A stretch of 64,000 nucleotides of DNA from Ovis canadensis (lineage: Eukaryota; Chordata; Mammalia; Artiodactyla; Bovidae), in contig NC_091260.1 of assembly GCF_042477335.2 (NCBI RefSeq), forward strand, positions 50,983,001 through 51,047,000. The letters run 5' to 3'. The notes beneath the pieces were generated by a model. That model was not told where the DNA came from. It worked only from the letters and a program-made list of their open reading frames with translations, and did no database searches. Below are positions 11,337 through 21,770 of this stretch, one piece after another (the first letter of the stretch is position 1; every line of letters starts with the position of its first letter). A program made the position numbers and the translations under genes.

Positions 11337-11389
11337 ACACACACACACACACACACACATACAAACACACACACACACACACACACATA
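11337..11389. repeat. (CA)n microsatellite, compound
   Basis: Two long CA runs are separated by a short ATACAAA interruption. Unlike the other CA repeats here it is not attached to a SINE tail. Confidence 0.95.
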
Positions 11390-11458
11390 CCTCTTTGCCA
11401 GCTTCTAGCCTGCAAGTTAGCCAAGAATTTTAAGATTGTTCATCTTAAGCATCCTCTC

Positions 11459-11615
11459 GTTGTTGTTCAGTTTCTCAGCTGTGTCTGACTCTTTGCGACC
11501 CCCTGGACTGTAGCACTCCAGGCTCCTCTGACCTTCAACCTCTCCTGGAGTTTACTCAGATTCCTATTGGTGAGGGCTATCTAACCATCTCATCCTCTGC
11601 CGCCCCCTTCTCCTT
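11459..11615 (-). mobile_element. BovB / Bov-A 3' tail fragment
   Basis: On the plus strand it reads GTTGTTCAGT ... TGTCTGACTCTTTGCGACC ... CTCATCCTCTGCC, the reverse complement of the last 160 bp or so of BovB. It is too short to tell a very truncated BovB from a Bov-A-type fragment. Confidence 0.75.
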
Positions 11616-13064
11616 ATAGTCACCAGGAAAAGGATTTTTCTCTGTCTTTGAGTCCCGTTCCTTAAACCACGTTAATATGCTTATATTACATTTAATAGGT
11701 GATTTCGTGTTTACTTACCTCCCCCTCTTCGCCACCTTTTGGCTAATAAGTGAGCAGATGCGTCTTCATGGCTGAGAAAGCTCTGTTGCCTTCATTTCCT
11801 CCTCCCCGCCCCTGAAGGAGCACACAGGCTCCTTTGCACATATCAGGAGCTCGTAAATGCCTGATTGGCGATGTCCTTGCATGAAGGAAGAGTCCGTGTC
11901 TCTTCTGGGCTGTGTCACTGAGCAGCTAGGTTTGGCCAGGGGCCCAGCGGCAGTTCTAATGGTGTGAGCCTCGTCTTGGATTCCTGAATGTTCAGCTCGC
12001 AGAGCAGTCACCTGGTCCCAGGAAGCTCAGCATCTTCTCTCATCCTGAACTTCCCCATGTGGCCCAGCTGTAGCTCTGAACCCTGCAATAGGACTGTCCT
12101 TGGGGTTTCTTTTCCAGGCCTGAGTTCTAGGTGACACTGTGTTCTCGTGCATTACTTCTGCTATTTTTGCTAATCTGACTTCCTTGGCTGGGGCCCAGCA
12201 AAGGCTTCTGTAAGCCCTGTGCTCTGAGCCAAGGAAAGTCATGATATAGCAAAGATCCTGTGAAACCAGAACACTCAACTGCATGCTTTGAAGAGAATTT
12301 CAGAAAGTACTCTGAGTTTCCAAGCTTGCCATCTGTGGAAACTTCTTTCTCCCCAGCAGCCCCACCCTCACTGATTAATGAGATGCCCTGGCTCACTCAG
12401 AACCACATTCCAGTTACCTCCCCATCTCCTAGGGGAGAGGGAACACACACCTGGCTGTGGTCATGCCTACTTGGAGTTTACACCCCCAAAGAATGCATAA
12501 GAAACCTAACAATCTGGTAAATGAAAGGAGAGGCTCAGGCTCTCAGGCTCTTACAGACTCACCACTGAAATGCTTTACAACCTTGGCCTTGGCCCCTCAA
12601 ACACGAACCCAGGAGAGGGCTGAGGCCCTGTGTCAGTACCTCTAGAGAACATGCAAAGATGTAAGGAGTTTTGGGGAATAATAAATCCCAATGGCAATGG
12701 GAGAAGGCTGAGTCTTTGCAGGTAGATCTTGGTCCTGAACTTGGGATATGTTCGTGTAGAGGGAATAGGAGTCCAGTGGAGCGTGGTCTTTTCCCCTAGT
12801 TGGCCTGTGAGGGCTTTCTCACGAGAAAGATGCTGCTGCCTGGCCTTGGTGTCTTGTAGAGGCTGGGGGGGTGGGGTGGGGGGGGTCTTCCTACCTGGAA
12901 TCTGTGCTCCCTGGAGTCAAATTCCCAAGGACTGGACTTAGGATAATGTAGAAGGTGAGAGTGGGGACATTTGCTGGGACATTCAAGGTTATAAAACTCC
13001 TGGAGAACTGGAGGATCTTACTTCTTTTGTATGGTTGTTTAGTATATTAACACAGCCTTAATCT
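11616..13064. other. single-copy DNA, no gene seen
   Basis: I recognise no gene or repeat apart from a guanine run at 12865-12885. Overlapping short open frames on both strands lack supporting features. Confidence 0.4.
12865..12885 (+). repeat. guanine-rich run (possible G-quadruplex)
   Basis: Twenty-one bases are guanine except for two single thymines, giving runs of 7, 4 and 8 G. The long runs can supply four G-tracts of at least three, so quadruplex folding is sequence-compatible. No function can be inferred. Confidence 0.6.
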
Positions 13065-13200
13065 ATCACAGTTCTTCTAAACTTTGAAGTACTTAAGAAT
13101 GACCTGAGAAACTCATCAAAAATGCAGAATGCCTGAGATTCCAGCTGAGGCCCAGCTGAGGCCCACCTGGTCAGACACAGACAGTCTACAAACTATACTG
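13065..13200. mobile_element. MER5-like hAT DNA element, diverged
   Basis: The sequence 'gttcttctaaactttgaagt' followed by 'aagaatgacctgagaaactc' and 'aaaaatgcagaatgcctgag' follows the MER5A consensus order ('tctcaaactttagtgtgc ... agaatcacctgg ... taaaaatgcaga'). It carries an internal duplicated 'ccagctgaggcc'. Confidence 0.45.
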
Positions 13201-13247
13201 TGGAAAATCCAAAATTGATCGATTCCAAGGCCAGATGCTGCTTCTCA

Positions 13248-13484
13248 GAGACTTTCATCAGCCTCACCACCCTCACCACGCCCCTTCCCCATCTGGTGAA
13301 TATTTGGTGTCTAGTGGTCCAGGTTCAACTCAGTGTGATGCCAGCATGTTCCTCACTAGATAACATTAGGCAAGGACGCCAGCGATGGTAAAGTATGTGT
13401 GCAGTGTGCGACTCTTGCACACTTGAAATATGGTAGTGAGACTAAGGGACTGAAAATATCTTTCGGTTGCATTTAATTTCTTTT
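13248..13484 (+). repeat. direct repeat, left copy, flanking L1
   Basis: This segment ('gactttcatc ... ctagtggtcca ... tgatgccagcatg ... ggttgca') is repeated in the same orientation at 16321-16552. Hand alignment of about 180 bp gives roughly 82% identity. The copy ends where the L1 poly-T begins, which suggests an exceptionally long TSD. A tandem duplication that pre-dated the L1 is the alternative. Confidence 0.75.
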
Positions 13485-13548
13485 GGAACTTTTTATTTTG
13501 TATTGGGGTACAGAGTCACATAAGACTGAGGAACTAACTTACTTTCAT

Positions 13549-14646
13549 CAGTTCAGTTCAATTCAGTCACTCAGTCATGTCCGACTCTTTACGACCTCAT
13601 GAATTGCAGCACGCCAGGCCTCCCTATCCATCACCAACTTCCGGAGTTCACTCAAACTCACGTCCCTCAAGTTGGTGATGCCATCCAGCCATGTCATCCC
13701 CTGTAGTCCCCTTCTCCTCCTGCCCACAATCCCTCCCAGCATCAGAGTCTTTTCCAATGAGTCAACTCTTCGCATGAGGTGGCCAAAGTACTGGAGTTTC
13801 AGCTTTAGCATCATTCCTTCCAAAGAACACCCAGGACTGGTCTCCTTTAGAATGGACTGATTGGATTTCCTTGAAGTCCAAGGGACTCTCAAGAGTCTTC
13901 TCCAACACCACAGTTCAAAAGCACCAATTCTTTGGTGCTCAGCTTTTTTCACAGTCCAACTCTCACATCCATACATGACTACTGGAAAAACCATAACCTT
14001 GACTAGATGGACCTTTGTTGGCAAAGTAATGTCTCTGCTTTTGAATATGCTATCTAGGTTGGTCATAACTTTCCTTCCAAGGAGTAAGCATCTTTTAATT
14101 TCATGGCTTCAATCACCATCTGCAGTGATTTTGGAGGGCCCCCCCCCCAAAATAAAGTCTGACACTGTTTCCATGATTTCCTCATCTATTTCCCATGAAG
14201 TGATGGGATCAGATGCCATGGTCTTAGTTTTCTGAATGTTGAGCTTTAAGCCAACTTTTTCACCCTCCTCTTTCACTTTCATCAAGAGACTTTTTAGTTC
14301 CTCTTCACTTTCTGCCTTAAGGATGGTGTTATCTGCATATCTGAGGTTATTGATGTTCCTCCCAGCAATCTTAATTCCAGCTTGTGCTTCTTCCAGCCCA
14401 GTGTTTCTCATGATGTACTCTGCATATAAGTTAAATAAGCAGGGTGACAATATACAGCCTTGACGTACTCCTTTTCCTATTTGGAACCAGTCTGTTGTTC
14501 CATGTCCAGTTCCAACTGTTGCTTCCTGACCTGCATATAGGTTTCTCAAGAGGCAGGTCAGGTGGTCTGGTATTCTCATCTCTTTCAGAATTTTCCACCG
14601 TTTATTGTGATCCACACAGTCAAAGGCTTTGGCATAGTCAATAAAG
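13549..14646 (-). mobile_element. BovB LINE, 5'-truncated, inside L1
   Basis: The reverse complement carries reverse-transcriptase to 3'-terminal BovB sequence. It divides the host L1 between 'tattggggtac' and 'gattaacaatg', so it is younger than the L1. About 38 bp on its left (13510-13548, resembling the ...GACTGAGGAACTAAC tail of a Bov-A element) may be a separate small fragment or target material. Confidence 0.9.
13575..14615 (-). pseudogene. BovB reverse transcriptase, catalytic site mutated
   Basis: Two long frames (14109-14615 and 13575-14066, about 168 and 163 codons) hold the RTE reverse transcriptase from the IPDHLTCLLRNLYAGQEAT region to the end of the C-terminal domain ([23 protein letters not shown]). 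The frames are separated by a small indel at a cytosine run near 14140. The catalytic YADD is YADN: the third catalytic aspartate codon reads AAC at 14328-14330. This would abolish polymerase activity even if the frameshift were ignored. Confidence 0.85.
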
Positions 14647-16320
14647 GATGATTAACAATGTTGGCATAGTTTCAGGTGAATAGCAAAAGGACTCAGCTAT
14701 ACATATACATATATCCACTCTTCCCCAACACCCTTCCGATCCAGGCTGCCATATAACATTGAGTTCTATGTGCTACATGGTAGGTCCTTGTTGGTCATTC
14801 ATTTTAAATATAGCAGTGTGTACATGTCCATCCCAAACTTCCTAACTATCCCTTCCGCCAGCAACCATAAGCTAGTTCTCTTAAGTCTGTAAGTCTCATT
14901 CTGTCTTGCAAGTAAGTTCATTTGTATTATTTCCTTTTAGATTCCACACATAAGGGATGTCATGTATTTCTCCTTCTCTGTCTTATTTCTCTCAGTATGG
15001 CACTCTCTAGGTTCATCCATGTTGCTGTAAATGGCATTGTTTCATTCTCTTTAATGGTTGAACAATGTTCCGTTGTATAATGGACCACATCTTCTTTATC
15101 CATTCTTCTGTCAATAGACAATTAGGATGCTTCCATGTCTTGGTTATTGTAAACAGTGTGAAATGAACATAGGGGTGCATATATCATTTCAGACAACGTT
15201 TTTCTCTGGATAAATATCCAGGAGTGGCATTGCAGGGTGATATGGTAGCTCCAGCTTTAGTTTTTAAAGCAACTCCATATGGTTCTCCATAGTGGCTGTA
15301 CCAATTTATATTCCCACCAACAGTGTAGGAGGGTTCCCTTCTCTCCATACCCTCTCCAGCATTTATTGTTTGTAGGTTTTTTGGTGATAGCCATTCTGAC
15401 TGGTGTGAGGTGATATCTCATTGTAGTTTTGATTTGCATTTCTCTAATAATTAGTGATGTTGAGCATCTTTTCATACACCTATTGGCCATCTGTATGTCT
15501 TCTCTGGAGAAATGCCTATTTAAGTCTTTTGCCCATCTTTTGAACAAGTTTTTGTTTTGATGCCGTTAAACATCATGAGCTGTTTGTAAGTTTTAGAGAC
15601 TAATCCCTTAACAGTCTTATGATTTGCAACTATTTTCTCCCAATCTGTAGGTTGTCTTTTTGTTTTGTCTATTGTTCCTTTGCTGTGCAAAAGCTTATAA
15701 GTTTAAGTAGGTCTCATTTGTTTATTTTTGTTTTTATTTCTGTTATTCTGGGAGATGGTGCAAAAAAGATATTGTTGTGATTTATGTCAGAGACTGTTCT
15801 GCCTATGTTTTCCTCTAGGAATTTTATAGCGTCCGGTCTCACATTTACATCTTTAATCCATTTTAAGCTTATTTTTGTGTATGGAGTTAAAGCATGATAT
15901 AATTTCATTTTTTAACATGTAGGTGTCCAGTTTTCCCAGCACCATTTGCTGAAAAGACTATCTTCCCAACATTGTGTAGTCTTGCCTCCTTTGTCATAGA
16001 TTAATTGACCATAGGTGCATGGGATTATTTCTGGGTTTTTAATAATGTTCCATTGATCTATATTTCTATTTTTGGGCCAGTACCATACTGTTTTGAAGAC
16101 TGTGGCTTTGGAGTATAGTCTGAAGTCAGGGAAATTGATTCCTACAGCTCCATTTTTCTTTTTCAAGATTGCTTTGGCTATTTGGGGTCCTCTGTGTCAC
16201 CATACAAATTTGGAGTTGTTTTGTTGTTGTTGTCCTAATTCTGTGAAAAATGCCCTTGGCAATTTGATAGGAATTGCACTGAATCTGTGAATTACCTTGG
16301 GTCGTATAATCATTTTGACT

Positions 16321-16552
16321 GAGCTCTTTGGTGACTTTCATCCTCACCCCATCTGAGGAATATTTCATGTCTAGTGGTCCATATTTCAACTCACTGTGAT
16401 GCCAGCATGCTTTTCACTAGATCACATCAGTCAAAGACCCCAGTGATGGCAAAATATATGTACAGTATGTGACTCTTGAACATCTGAAATAGGGTAATGA
16501 GACTAAATAACTGAAAATTTCTTTTTGTTGCATTGCAACTAATTTGAATTTC
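16321..16552 (+). repeat. direct repeat, right copy, flanking L1
   Basis: It is the partner of 13248-13484 in the same orientation and begins directly after the truncated 5' end of the antisense L1. It continues past the point where the left copy meets the L1 tail, into 'ttgcattgcaactaatttg', where a CHR-like SINE has inserted. Confidence 0.75.
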
Positions 16553-16748
16553 TTTTTTTTTTTTTAAATGTCTATTTATTTGGCTATGCCAGTTCTTGGT
16601 TGCAACACTCATGATCTTTGATTTTGGTTGTGACATGTGAGATCTTTAGTTGTGGCATGTGGGATCTAGTTTCCTGACTAGGGACTGAACCTGGGCCCCC
16701 TGCATTGTGAACACAGAGTCTTAGCCACTGGACCACCAAGGAAGTCCC
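16553..16748 (-). mobile_element. CHR-like (tRNA-Glu-derived) SINE
   Basis: On the plus strand a poly-T stretch is followed by 'tatttatttggctatgcc', 'ggcatgtgggatctagtttc' and 'agccactggaccaccaagga', the reverse complement of the cetartiodactyl tRNA-Glu SINE. An 8-bp duplication TGAATTTC flanks it (16545-16552 and 16749-16756). Confidence 0.88.
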
Positions 16749-16756
16749 TGAATTTC

Positions 16757-17051
16757 AATTTAAAAAGCTACATGAGTCCAGTGTCTATGTGCTGAGTAAG
16801 GCAGAACTAGGCCAGGAAAAAACCTGATCAGCTCCTGATCTCAAATCAGATCACTTTTCATCAACCCTATTGGAAAACGCCAAGTCCAAGACCTGGGAGA
16901 ATCTGGACGTATGCCTAGAACAACTTGGATAATTCACCTGGACAGTTCAAGAATTGGGCACCTCTCCCACCCATGCCTGTACCCACATGGTACCAGACTC
17001 TACAGTCACAACAAGCTTCCACTTACAGAGGCCCCATCCTGGCCTTGGGAA
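16757..17051. other. sequence leading into the palindromic cluster
   Basis: No gene or named repeat is recognised. A third, less similar copy of the hairpin arm (CCACTTACAGAGGCCCCA, 17018-17035) lies at its right end. Confidence 0.4.
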
Positions 17052-17203
17052 TTCTGGTGTCTTGTAAAGGCTGGGGCCTCTATAAGTGGAAAGCAAATTG
17101 CCAACAAACTTTGGATCATATGGGAGACAGCAAAAGAGGCACAGATGTTGGCAATTTGCTTTCCACTTATAGAGGCCCCAGCCTCTACAAGATGCCAGAA
17201 TAT
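17052..17203. repeat. palindrome with 39-bp perfect inverted repeat
   Basis: Bases 17068-17106 and 17146-17184 are exact reverse complements over 39 bp (arm 2 starts TGTTGGCAATTTGCTTTCCA), separated by a 39-base spacer. The match extends outward with a few mismatches to about 17052 and 17203. A related third arm lies at 17018-17035. A 30-bp direct repeat (CAGCAAAAGAGGCACAGATG at 17128-17147 and a near-copy at 17210-17229) overlaps the loop and the outer edge. A transcript would fold into a long hairpin. Origin by template switching is my inference. Confidence 0.85.
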
Positions 17204-17540
17204 GTGAGCCAGCAAAAGAGACACAGATGTATAGAACAGTCTTTTGGACTCTGTAGGAGAGGGCGAGGGTGGGATGGTTTGGGAAAATGGCACTGAAACA
17301 TGTATATTATTATATGTGAAACAGATCGCCAGCCCATGTTCTATGCATGAGACAGGGTGCTCAGGGCTGGTGCACTGGGATGACCCAGAGGGATGGGATG
17401 GGGAGGGAGGTGGGAGGAGGATTCAGGATGGGGAACACATGTACACCCATGGCTGATTCATGTCAATGTATGGCAAAACTAATACAATATTGTAAAGTAA
17501 TTAGCCTACAATTAAAATAAATACATTTATATTTAACAAA
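17199..17540 (+). mobile_element. ruminant L1 3' UTR end
   Basis: The segment contains 'cagtcttttggactctgtag', a polypurine stretch ('ggatggggagggaggtggga'), 'ggggaacacatgtacaccca', 'aaactaatacaatattgtaa' and an A-rich end. I recognise this order as the 3' end of young ruminant L1 elements. Most of the element is missing, so it is a severe 5' truncation, with possible rearrangement into the adjacent palindrome. Confidence 0.75.
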
Positions 17541-18650
17541 AAGAAAAAGCAAGAGAATTCCAGAAAAACATCTAATTATGCTTCATCAACTACGCTAAGG
17601 CCTTTGACTATGTGGACCACAACAAACTGTGGAAAATTCTTAAAGAGATGGGAATACCCGACCACCTTACGTGCCTCCTGAGACATCTGTATGCAGGTCA
17701 AGAAGCAATGGCTAGAACTGGACATGGTACAACAGACTGGTTCCATATTGGGAAAGGAGTACGTCAAGGCTATATATTGTCACCCTGCTTATTTAACTTA
17801 TATGCAGAGTACATCATGTAAAATCTTGGGCTGGATGAAGCCCAAGCTGGAATCAAGATTGCAGGGAAAATATCAATAACCTCAAACATGCAGATGACAC
17901 CACCCGAATGGCAGAAAGTGAAGAGGAACTAAAGAGCTTCTTGAAAGTGGAGAGCGAAAAAGCTGACTTAAAATTCAACATTCAAAAAACTAAGATCATG
18001 GCATCTGGTCCCATCACTTCATGGGAAATAGATGGGGAAACAATGGAAACAGTAACAGACTATTTTCTCAGGCTTCAAAATCACTGCAGATGATGACTGT
18101 GGCCATGGAATTAAAAGACGCTTACTCCTTGGAAAAAAAGCTATGACAAACCTAGGCAGCATATTAAAAAGCAGAGACATTACTTTACCAACAAAGGTCT
18201 GTGTAGTTAAAGTTATGGTTTTTCCAGTAGTCACGTATGGATGTGAGATTTGGACCATAAAGAAGGCCGAGTGCCGAAGAATTGATGTTTTTGAAGTGTC
18301 TTGGAGAAGACTCTTGAGAGTCCCTTTGAAGGCAAGGAGATCCAACCAGTCAATCCTAAAGGAAATCAGTCCTGAATACTCATTGGAAGGACTGATGCTG
18401 AAGCTGAAGCTCCAACACTTTGGCCACCTGATGCAAAGAACTGACTCTTTGGAAAAGGCCCTGATGCTGGGAAAGATTGAAGGCGGGAGGAGAAGGAAGG
18501 GGACGACAGAGGATGCGATGGTTGGATGGCATCACCGACTCAATGGATGTGAGTTTGAGCAAACTCCAGTGGATGGCGAAGGACAGGGAAGCCTGGTGTG
18601 CTGTAGTCCATGGGGTCACAAAAAGTTGGACACGACCAAATGACTGAATA
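17541..18650 (+). mobile_element. BovB LINE, 5'-truncated
   Basis: It starts in the BovB segment 'aaaaagcaagagaattccag' directly after the A-rich L1 tail. It reads through the reverse-transcriptase region to the terminal 'catggggtcacaaaaagttgg ... gactgaataacaa'. Surviving frames include 17612-17821 (reverse transcriptase, ending GVRQGYILSPCLFNLYAEY then a stop) and 18143-18643 (C-terminal domain, 166 codons). Frameshifts separate them, including one at the YADD site. Confidence 0.92.
18143..18643 (+). pseudogene. BovB C-terminal domain fragment
   Basis: The 166-codon open frame covers the conserved tail domain of the RTE polyprotein: LKSRDITLPTK, VTYGCEIWTIKKAE, RRLLRVP, a MLKLKLQHFGHLMQR block, then the basic GGRRRK segment. 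It is cut off from the reverse-transcriptase part upstream by frameshifts and stops. Confidence 0.8.
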
Positions 18651-18819
18651 ACAAACTGGGAGGATTATGCTGCCTTTTCCAGTAATCCTGGGAGAGCAAG
18701 TACGAGTCTTTGTACCACTGAAAATGGGCAAAATTGAGAGCGATCCTGAAACCAAACCTCGGAGCTGTATTGTCTGGCAGAATCCCAGAAACAGGGCACA
18801 GAGGCAAAGAATCTGGACC

Positions 18820-18962
18820 GTGAAGCCAGGATCTTGGGTTGAATCTTGCCTTGCCAAGAGCTTGCCCCATTCTGTATAACTCTGATTTATCCTCTCTAAA
18901 TTTTAGTTTCCTCATCTGTAGTATAGAGACAATTACAAAGTTCAAGCCTTGTGGGGTTGTAA
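18820..18962 (+). mobile_element. MIR SINE
   Basis: Blocks in MIR order: 'gaagccaggatcttgggttg', then 'ttagtttcctcatctgta', 'tagagacaattac', 'ccttgtggggttgta'. The 'tttcctcatctgta' core is intact. Confidence 0.7.
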
Positions 18963-19022
18963 GTTGGCAGTTCTCAGACTCTTTGATCTTCTGCCTCCTT
19001 TGCATTCTTAAAATTAATAAGG

Positions 19023-19152
19023 GGATTTCCCTCGTGGTCCAGTGGCTAAAACTCCATACCTCCGCTGCAGGTGGCATGGGTTCGATCCCTGTGCAGGGAT
19101 CTAGGATTCCCCATTGTGCGCAGAATGGCCAAAATATGTAAAAAATAAAATT
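19023..19152 (+). mobile_element. CHR-like (tRNA-Glu-derived) SINE
   Basis: The head 'gatttccctcgtggtccagt', the B-box region 'gggttcgatccctgtgcagg' and an A-rich tail identify a tRNA-Glu SINE. Flanking AAATTAATAAGG (19011-19022) and AAATTAATGAGG (19153-19164) form a TSD with one mismatch. Confidence 0.88.
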
Positions 19153-19164
19153 AAATTAATGAGG

Positions 19165-19689
19165 ACCCTGCCACCATGAATAATTTTTTTGTGTGGGTAA
19201 ATCTATCAATGTATGCTATACTAGAAATTAAAGATAAGGACATTAAAACATTAATTTACATAAATATAGCAACCATTAAACCATTACATATTAATTTAAC
19301 ATTTTTTTTGAAAATTAGCATGTTTTCCAAAACAAAACACAATTAGTAGAAAGTGTGACATTGTTTAACATTTTTGCAAATGTCCTTTGTGTCTGGCTTA
19401 CCAGACAACAGCTACATAATTCACTCCAGCTTCTGAATTCCATCTGCCACAATATGTTGTTTTGGTTAATGTATATGATGAAAATCTGGTCTCACTCAGG
19501 TATTTAATTGGAAAATAAAGGAGAATTTTCATAGTCTTTTCAGGTAATTGTGAATATTTTCTTTGATGATACATAAAACTTTAAAAGCATGTTTATTGGA
19601 GTTTAGTTGCAATGTGGGATCTGAAACTATATCAATAAACTTTTCATATATTTTACACTAAAATCTATTGTTCTAGCACCCACTTTAAA
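19165..19689. other. AT-rich DNA, no gene seen
   Basis: I recognise no gene or repeat between two SINEs. Confidence 0.4.
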
Positions 19690-19864
19690 AAATCTATATT
19701 TACTTATGTATTTGGCTGTCCCAGGTCTGAGCTGCAGCACTCAGGATCTTCATTGCTGTATGTGGAATCTCATTTCCTTACCAGGGATGGAACCCAGGCC
19801 CCCTGCATTGGGAGAGTAGAGTCTTAGCCAGAGTCTTAGCCATTGGACCATCAGGAAAGTCCCC
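19690..19864 (-). mobile_element. CHR-like SINE with internal duplication
   Basis: Reverse complement of the tRNA-Glu SINE ('tatttggctgtcccaggtct', 'ggatggaacccaggccccct', 'ccattggaccatcaggaaag'). The block AGAGTCTTAGCC is tandemly duplicated in the B-box-proximal part (about 19820-19845). Confidence 0.85.
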
Positions 19865-20008
19865 TGTCATGCATTTTTAATGTATCTCTTAACTTGTGTA
19901 TAATTCTGTTACATCGTGCATTAGTGATCTGGGAAATACTGGTTCATAAGTTGTGCTGATTTCTCAAATGTTATCATATTTACCATTTTATCATAGTTAT
20001 CATATTTA

Positions 20009-20615
20009 TTGTTGTTCAGTCACTCAGTTGTGTCTGACTCTTAGTGACCCCATGGACTGCAGCACACCAGGCTTCCCTGTCCTTCACTATCTCTTGCAGT
20101 TTGCCCAAAATCATGCCCATTGAGTTGCTGCCATCCAACCATCTCATCCTCTGTCATCCCCTTTTCCTCCTGCCCTCAATCTTTCCCGACTTCGGGGTCT
20201 TTTCTAATGAGTCAGCCCATCATATCAGGTGGCCAAAGTATTGGAGCTTCAGCTTCAGCATCAGTCCTTCCAATGAATACTCAGGATTGATTTCTTTTAG
20301 GATTGACTGGTTTGGTCTCCTTGCAGTCCAGGGGACTCTCAAGAGCCTTCTCTAACACCACAGCTTAAAAGCATCAATTCTTTGGTGCTCAGCCTTCATT
20401 ACGGTCCAACTCTCACATCTGTACATGACTAATGGAAAAACCATGGTTTTGACTGGACCTTTGTTGGCAAAGTAAGGTCTCTGCTTTTTAATACACTGTC
20501 TAGTTTCGTCATAGCTTTGATTTCAAGGAGCAAGCATCTTTTAATTTTGTGGCTGTAGTCAACGTCCAAGGTGATTTTGGAGCCCAAGAAAATAAAACTG
20601 GTCACTGTTTCCATC
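20009..20615 (-). mobile_element. BovB LINE 3' fragment
   Basis: The reverse complement reads from the 'agacagtgtattaaaaagc' coding region to the 3' tail ('agtcagacacaactgagtga'). It retains the sequence encoding FIFLGSK near its 5' end (20580-20610), so it belongs to the FIFLG sequence type. It is truncated at about 0.6 kb. Confidence 0.9.
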
Positions 20616-21007
20616 AAATCATTTACATGCATAGATCTCTATATGTCTTCATATATGTAAAACCAAATAAATGATTAAATATATAAAAAGTAATAAAATT
20701 ATCCATTTAATATTTCAAGCTGTATTGGCATAATATTAGTTATATTTTTAAAACTTATCTCTTTATTTATACATCATTCAAAAAATTAATATTATATATA
20801 TTTTTTCTGTGTCAGATGTTGATTCTACTTAAGAAAAAACTTGGATTTTGTTGATATTCTTTATTGTTGATTTTCTAATCCACTAAATCCTCACTTATCT
20901 TTGTCATTTCCTTCCTTCTACTTTATTTGGAATAGTTTGTTCACTTTCTAATTCTTTGAGTTGAATGCTCAATATTAATTTTCAACTTTCATTCTTGTTG
21001 AAAACAA
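20616..21007. other. AT-rich DNA, no gene seen
   Basis: Very AT-rich sequence with no recognisable gene. An old, unrecognised LINE remnant is possible. Confidence 0.4.
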
Positions 21008-21276
21008 TGCTGCTGCTGCTAAGTCGTGTCAGTCGTGTCCGACTCTGTGTGACCCCATAGATGGCAGCCCACCAGGCTCCCCCGTCCCTGGGATTCTCCA
21101 GGCAAGAACACTGGAGTGGGTTGCCTTTTCTTCTCCAATGCATGGAAGTGAAAAGTGAAAGTGAAGTCGCTGTCATGTCTGATGCAGCGACCCCATGGAC
21201 TGCAGCCTTCCAGGCTCCTCTGTCCATGGGATTTTCCAGGCAAGAGTACTGGAGTGGGGTGCCATTGCCTTCTCCA
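21008..21276 (-). mobile_element. Bov-A2 SINE (dimer)
   Basis: The reverse complement shows the two Bov-A monomers: 'ggagaaggcaatggcacccc ... gactgcagtcc' and 'ggagaagaaaaggcaaccca', ending in the AGCAGCAGCA tail (seen here as GCTGCTGCTGCT at 21010-21021). The dimer is complete. Confidence 0.93.
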
Positions 21277-21443
21277 AGCAAATAAATCCTGGTAAAAACA
21301 TGAATTTTGGCCTAATGTTGGTATGGAGTTCCATTGTCTAATCAGTCCTTTTTCTAAAGAAGGAGGTGGATTAAAGTTCTCAACTTTTCTGTAGGTGAGA
21401 AGGGGGCTGGGCAGAGATGAATTGACGGTAATGGAGGTGAGTT

Positions 21444-21721
21444 TCGGAGAGGGCCATGGCACCCCATTCCAGTACTCTTGCCTGGAAAATCCCATGGACG
21501 GAGGAGCCTGGTGGGCTGCAGTCCATGGGGTCGCGAAGAGTCGGACACGACTGGGAGACTTCACTTTCACTTTTCACTTTCGTGCATTGGAGAAGGAAAT
21601 GGCAACCCACTCCAGTGTTCTTGTCTGGAGAATCCCAGGGACTGCAGAGCCTGGTGGGCTGCCGTCTATGGGGTCGCACAGAGTCAGACAGAACTGAAGC
21701 GACTTAGCAGCAGCAGCAGCA
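21444..21721 (+). mobile_element. Bov-A2 SINE (dimer)
   Basis: A complete Bov-A2: 'cggagagggccatggcaccc', a first monomer ending 'cgacttcactttcac', the linker 'tgcattggagaaggaaatgg', a second monomer ending 'gaagcgacttagcagcagc'. It is close to consensus and so apparently young. It lies opposite to the Bov-A2 at 21008-21276. Confidence 0.95.
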
Positions 21722-21770
21722 GGAGTTGGGTTCTCAGCCACTCGACCCAGAAATCTCTCGCAGACAACGA

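Larger units (their letters stand above)
13485..16320 (-). mobile_element. L1 LINE, 5'-truncated, antisense, split by BovB
   Basis: Read on the minus strand this is L1 ORF2 C-terminal sequence and 3' UTR. On the plus strand it starts with a T-rich tail ('actttttattttgtattggg', the reversed 3' end). It is interrupted at about 13510-14646 and continues at 14650 ('gattaacaatgttgg') to 16320. ORF2 survives only as short frames, for example 15257-15547 and 15912-16166, separated by stops and frameshifts. The diverged L1 subfamily was not assigned. Confidence 0.88.

Noticed and set aside
17052..17203. Hairpin considered as a microRNA precursor
   Set aside because: The 39-bp perfect stem with a 39-base loop is unlike the mismatched 60-80 base precursors typical of animal microRNAs, and there is no expression evidence.
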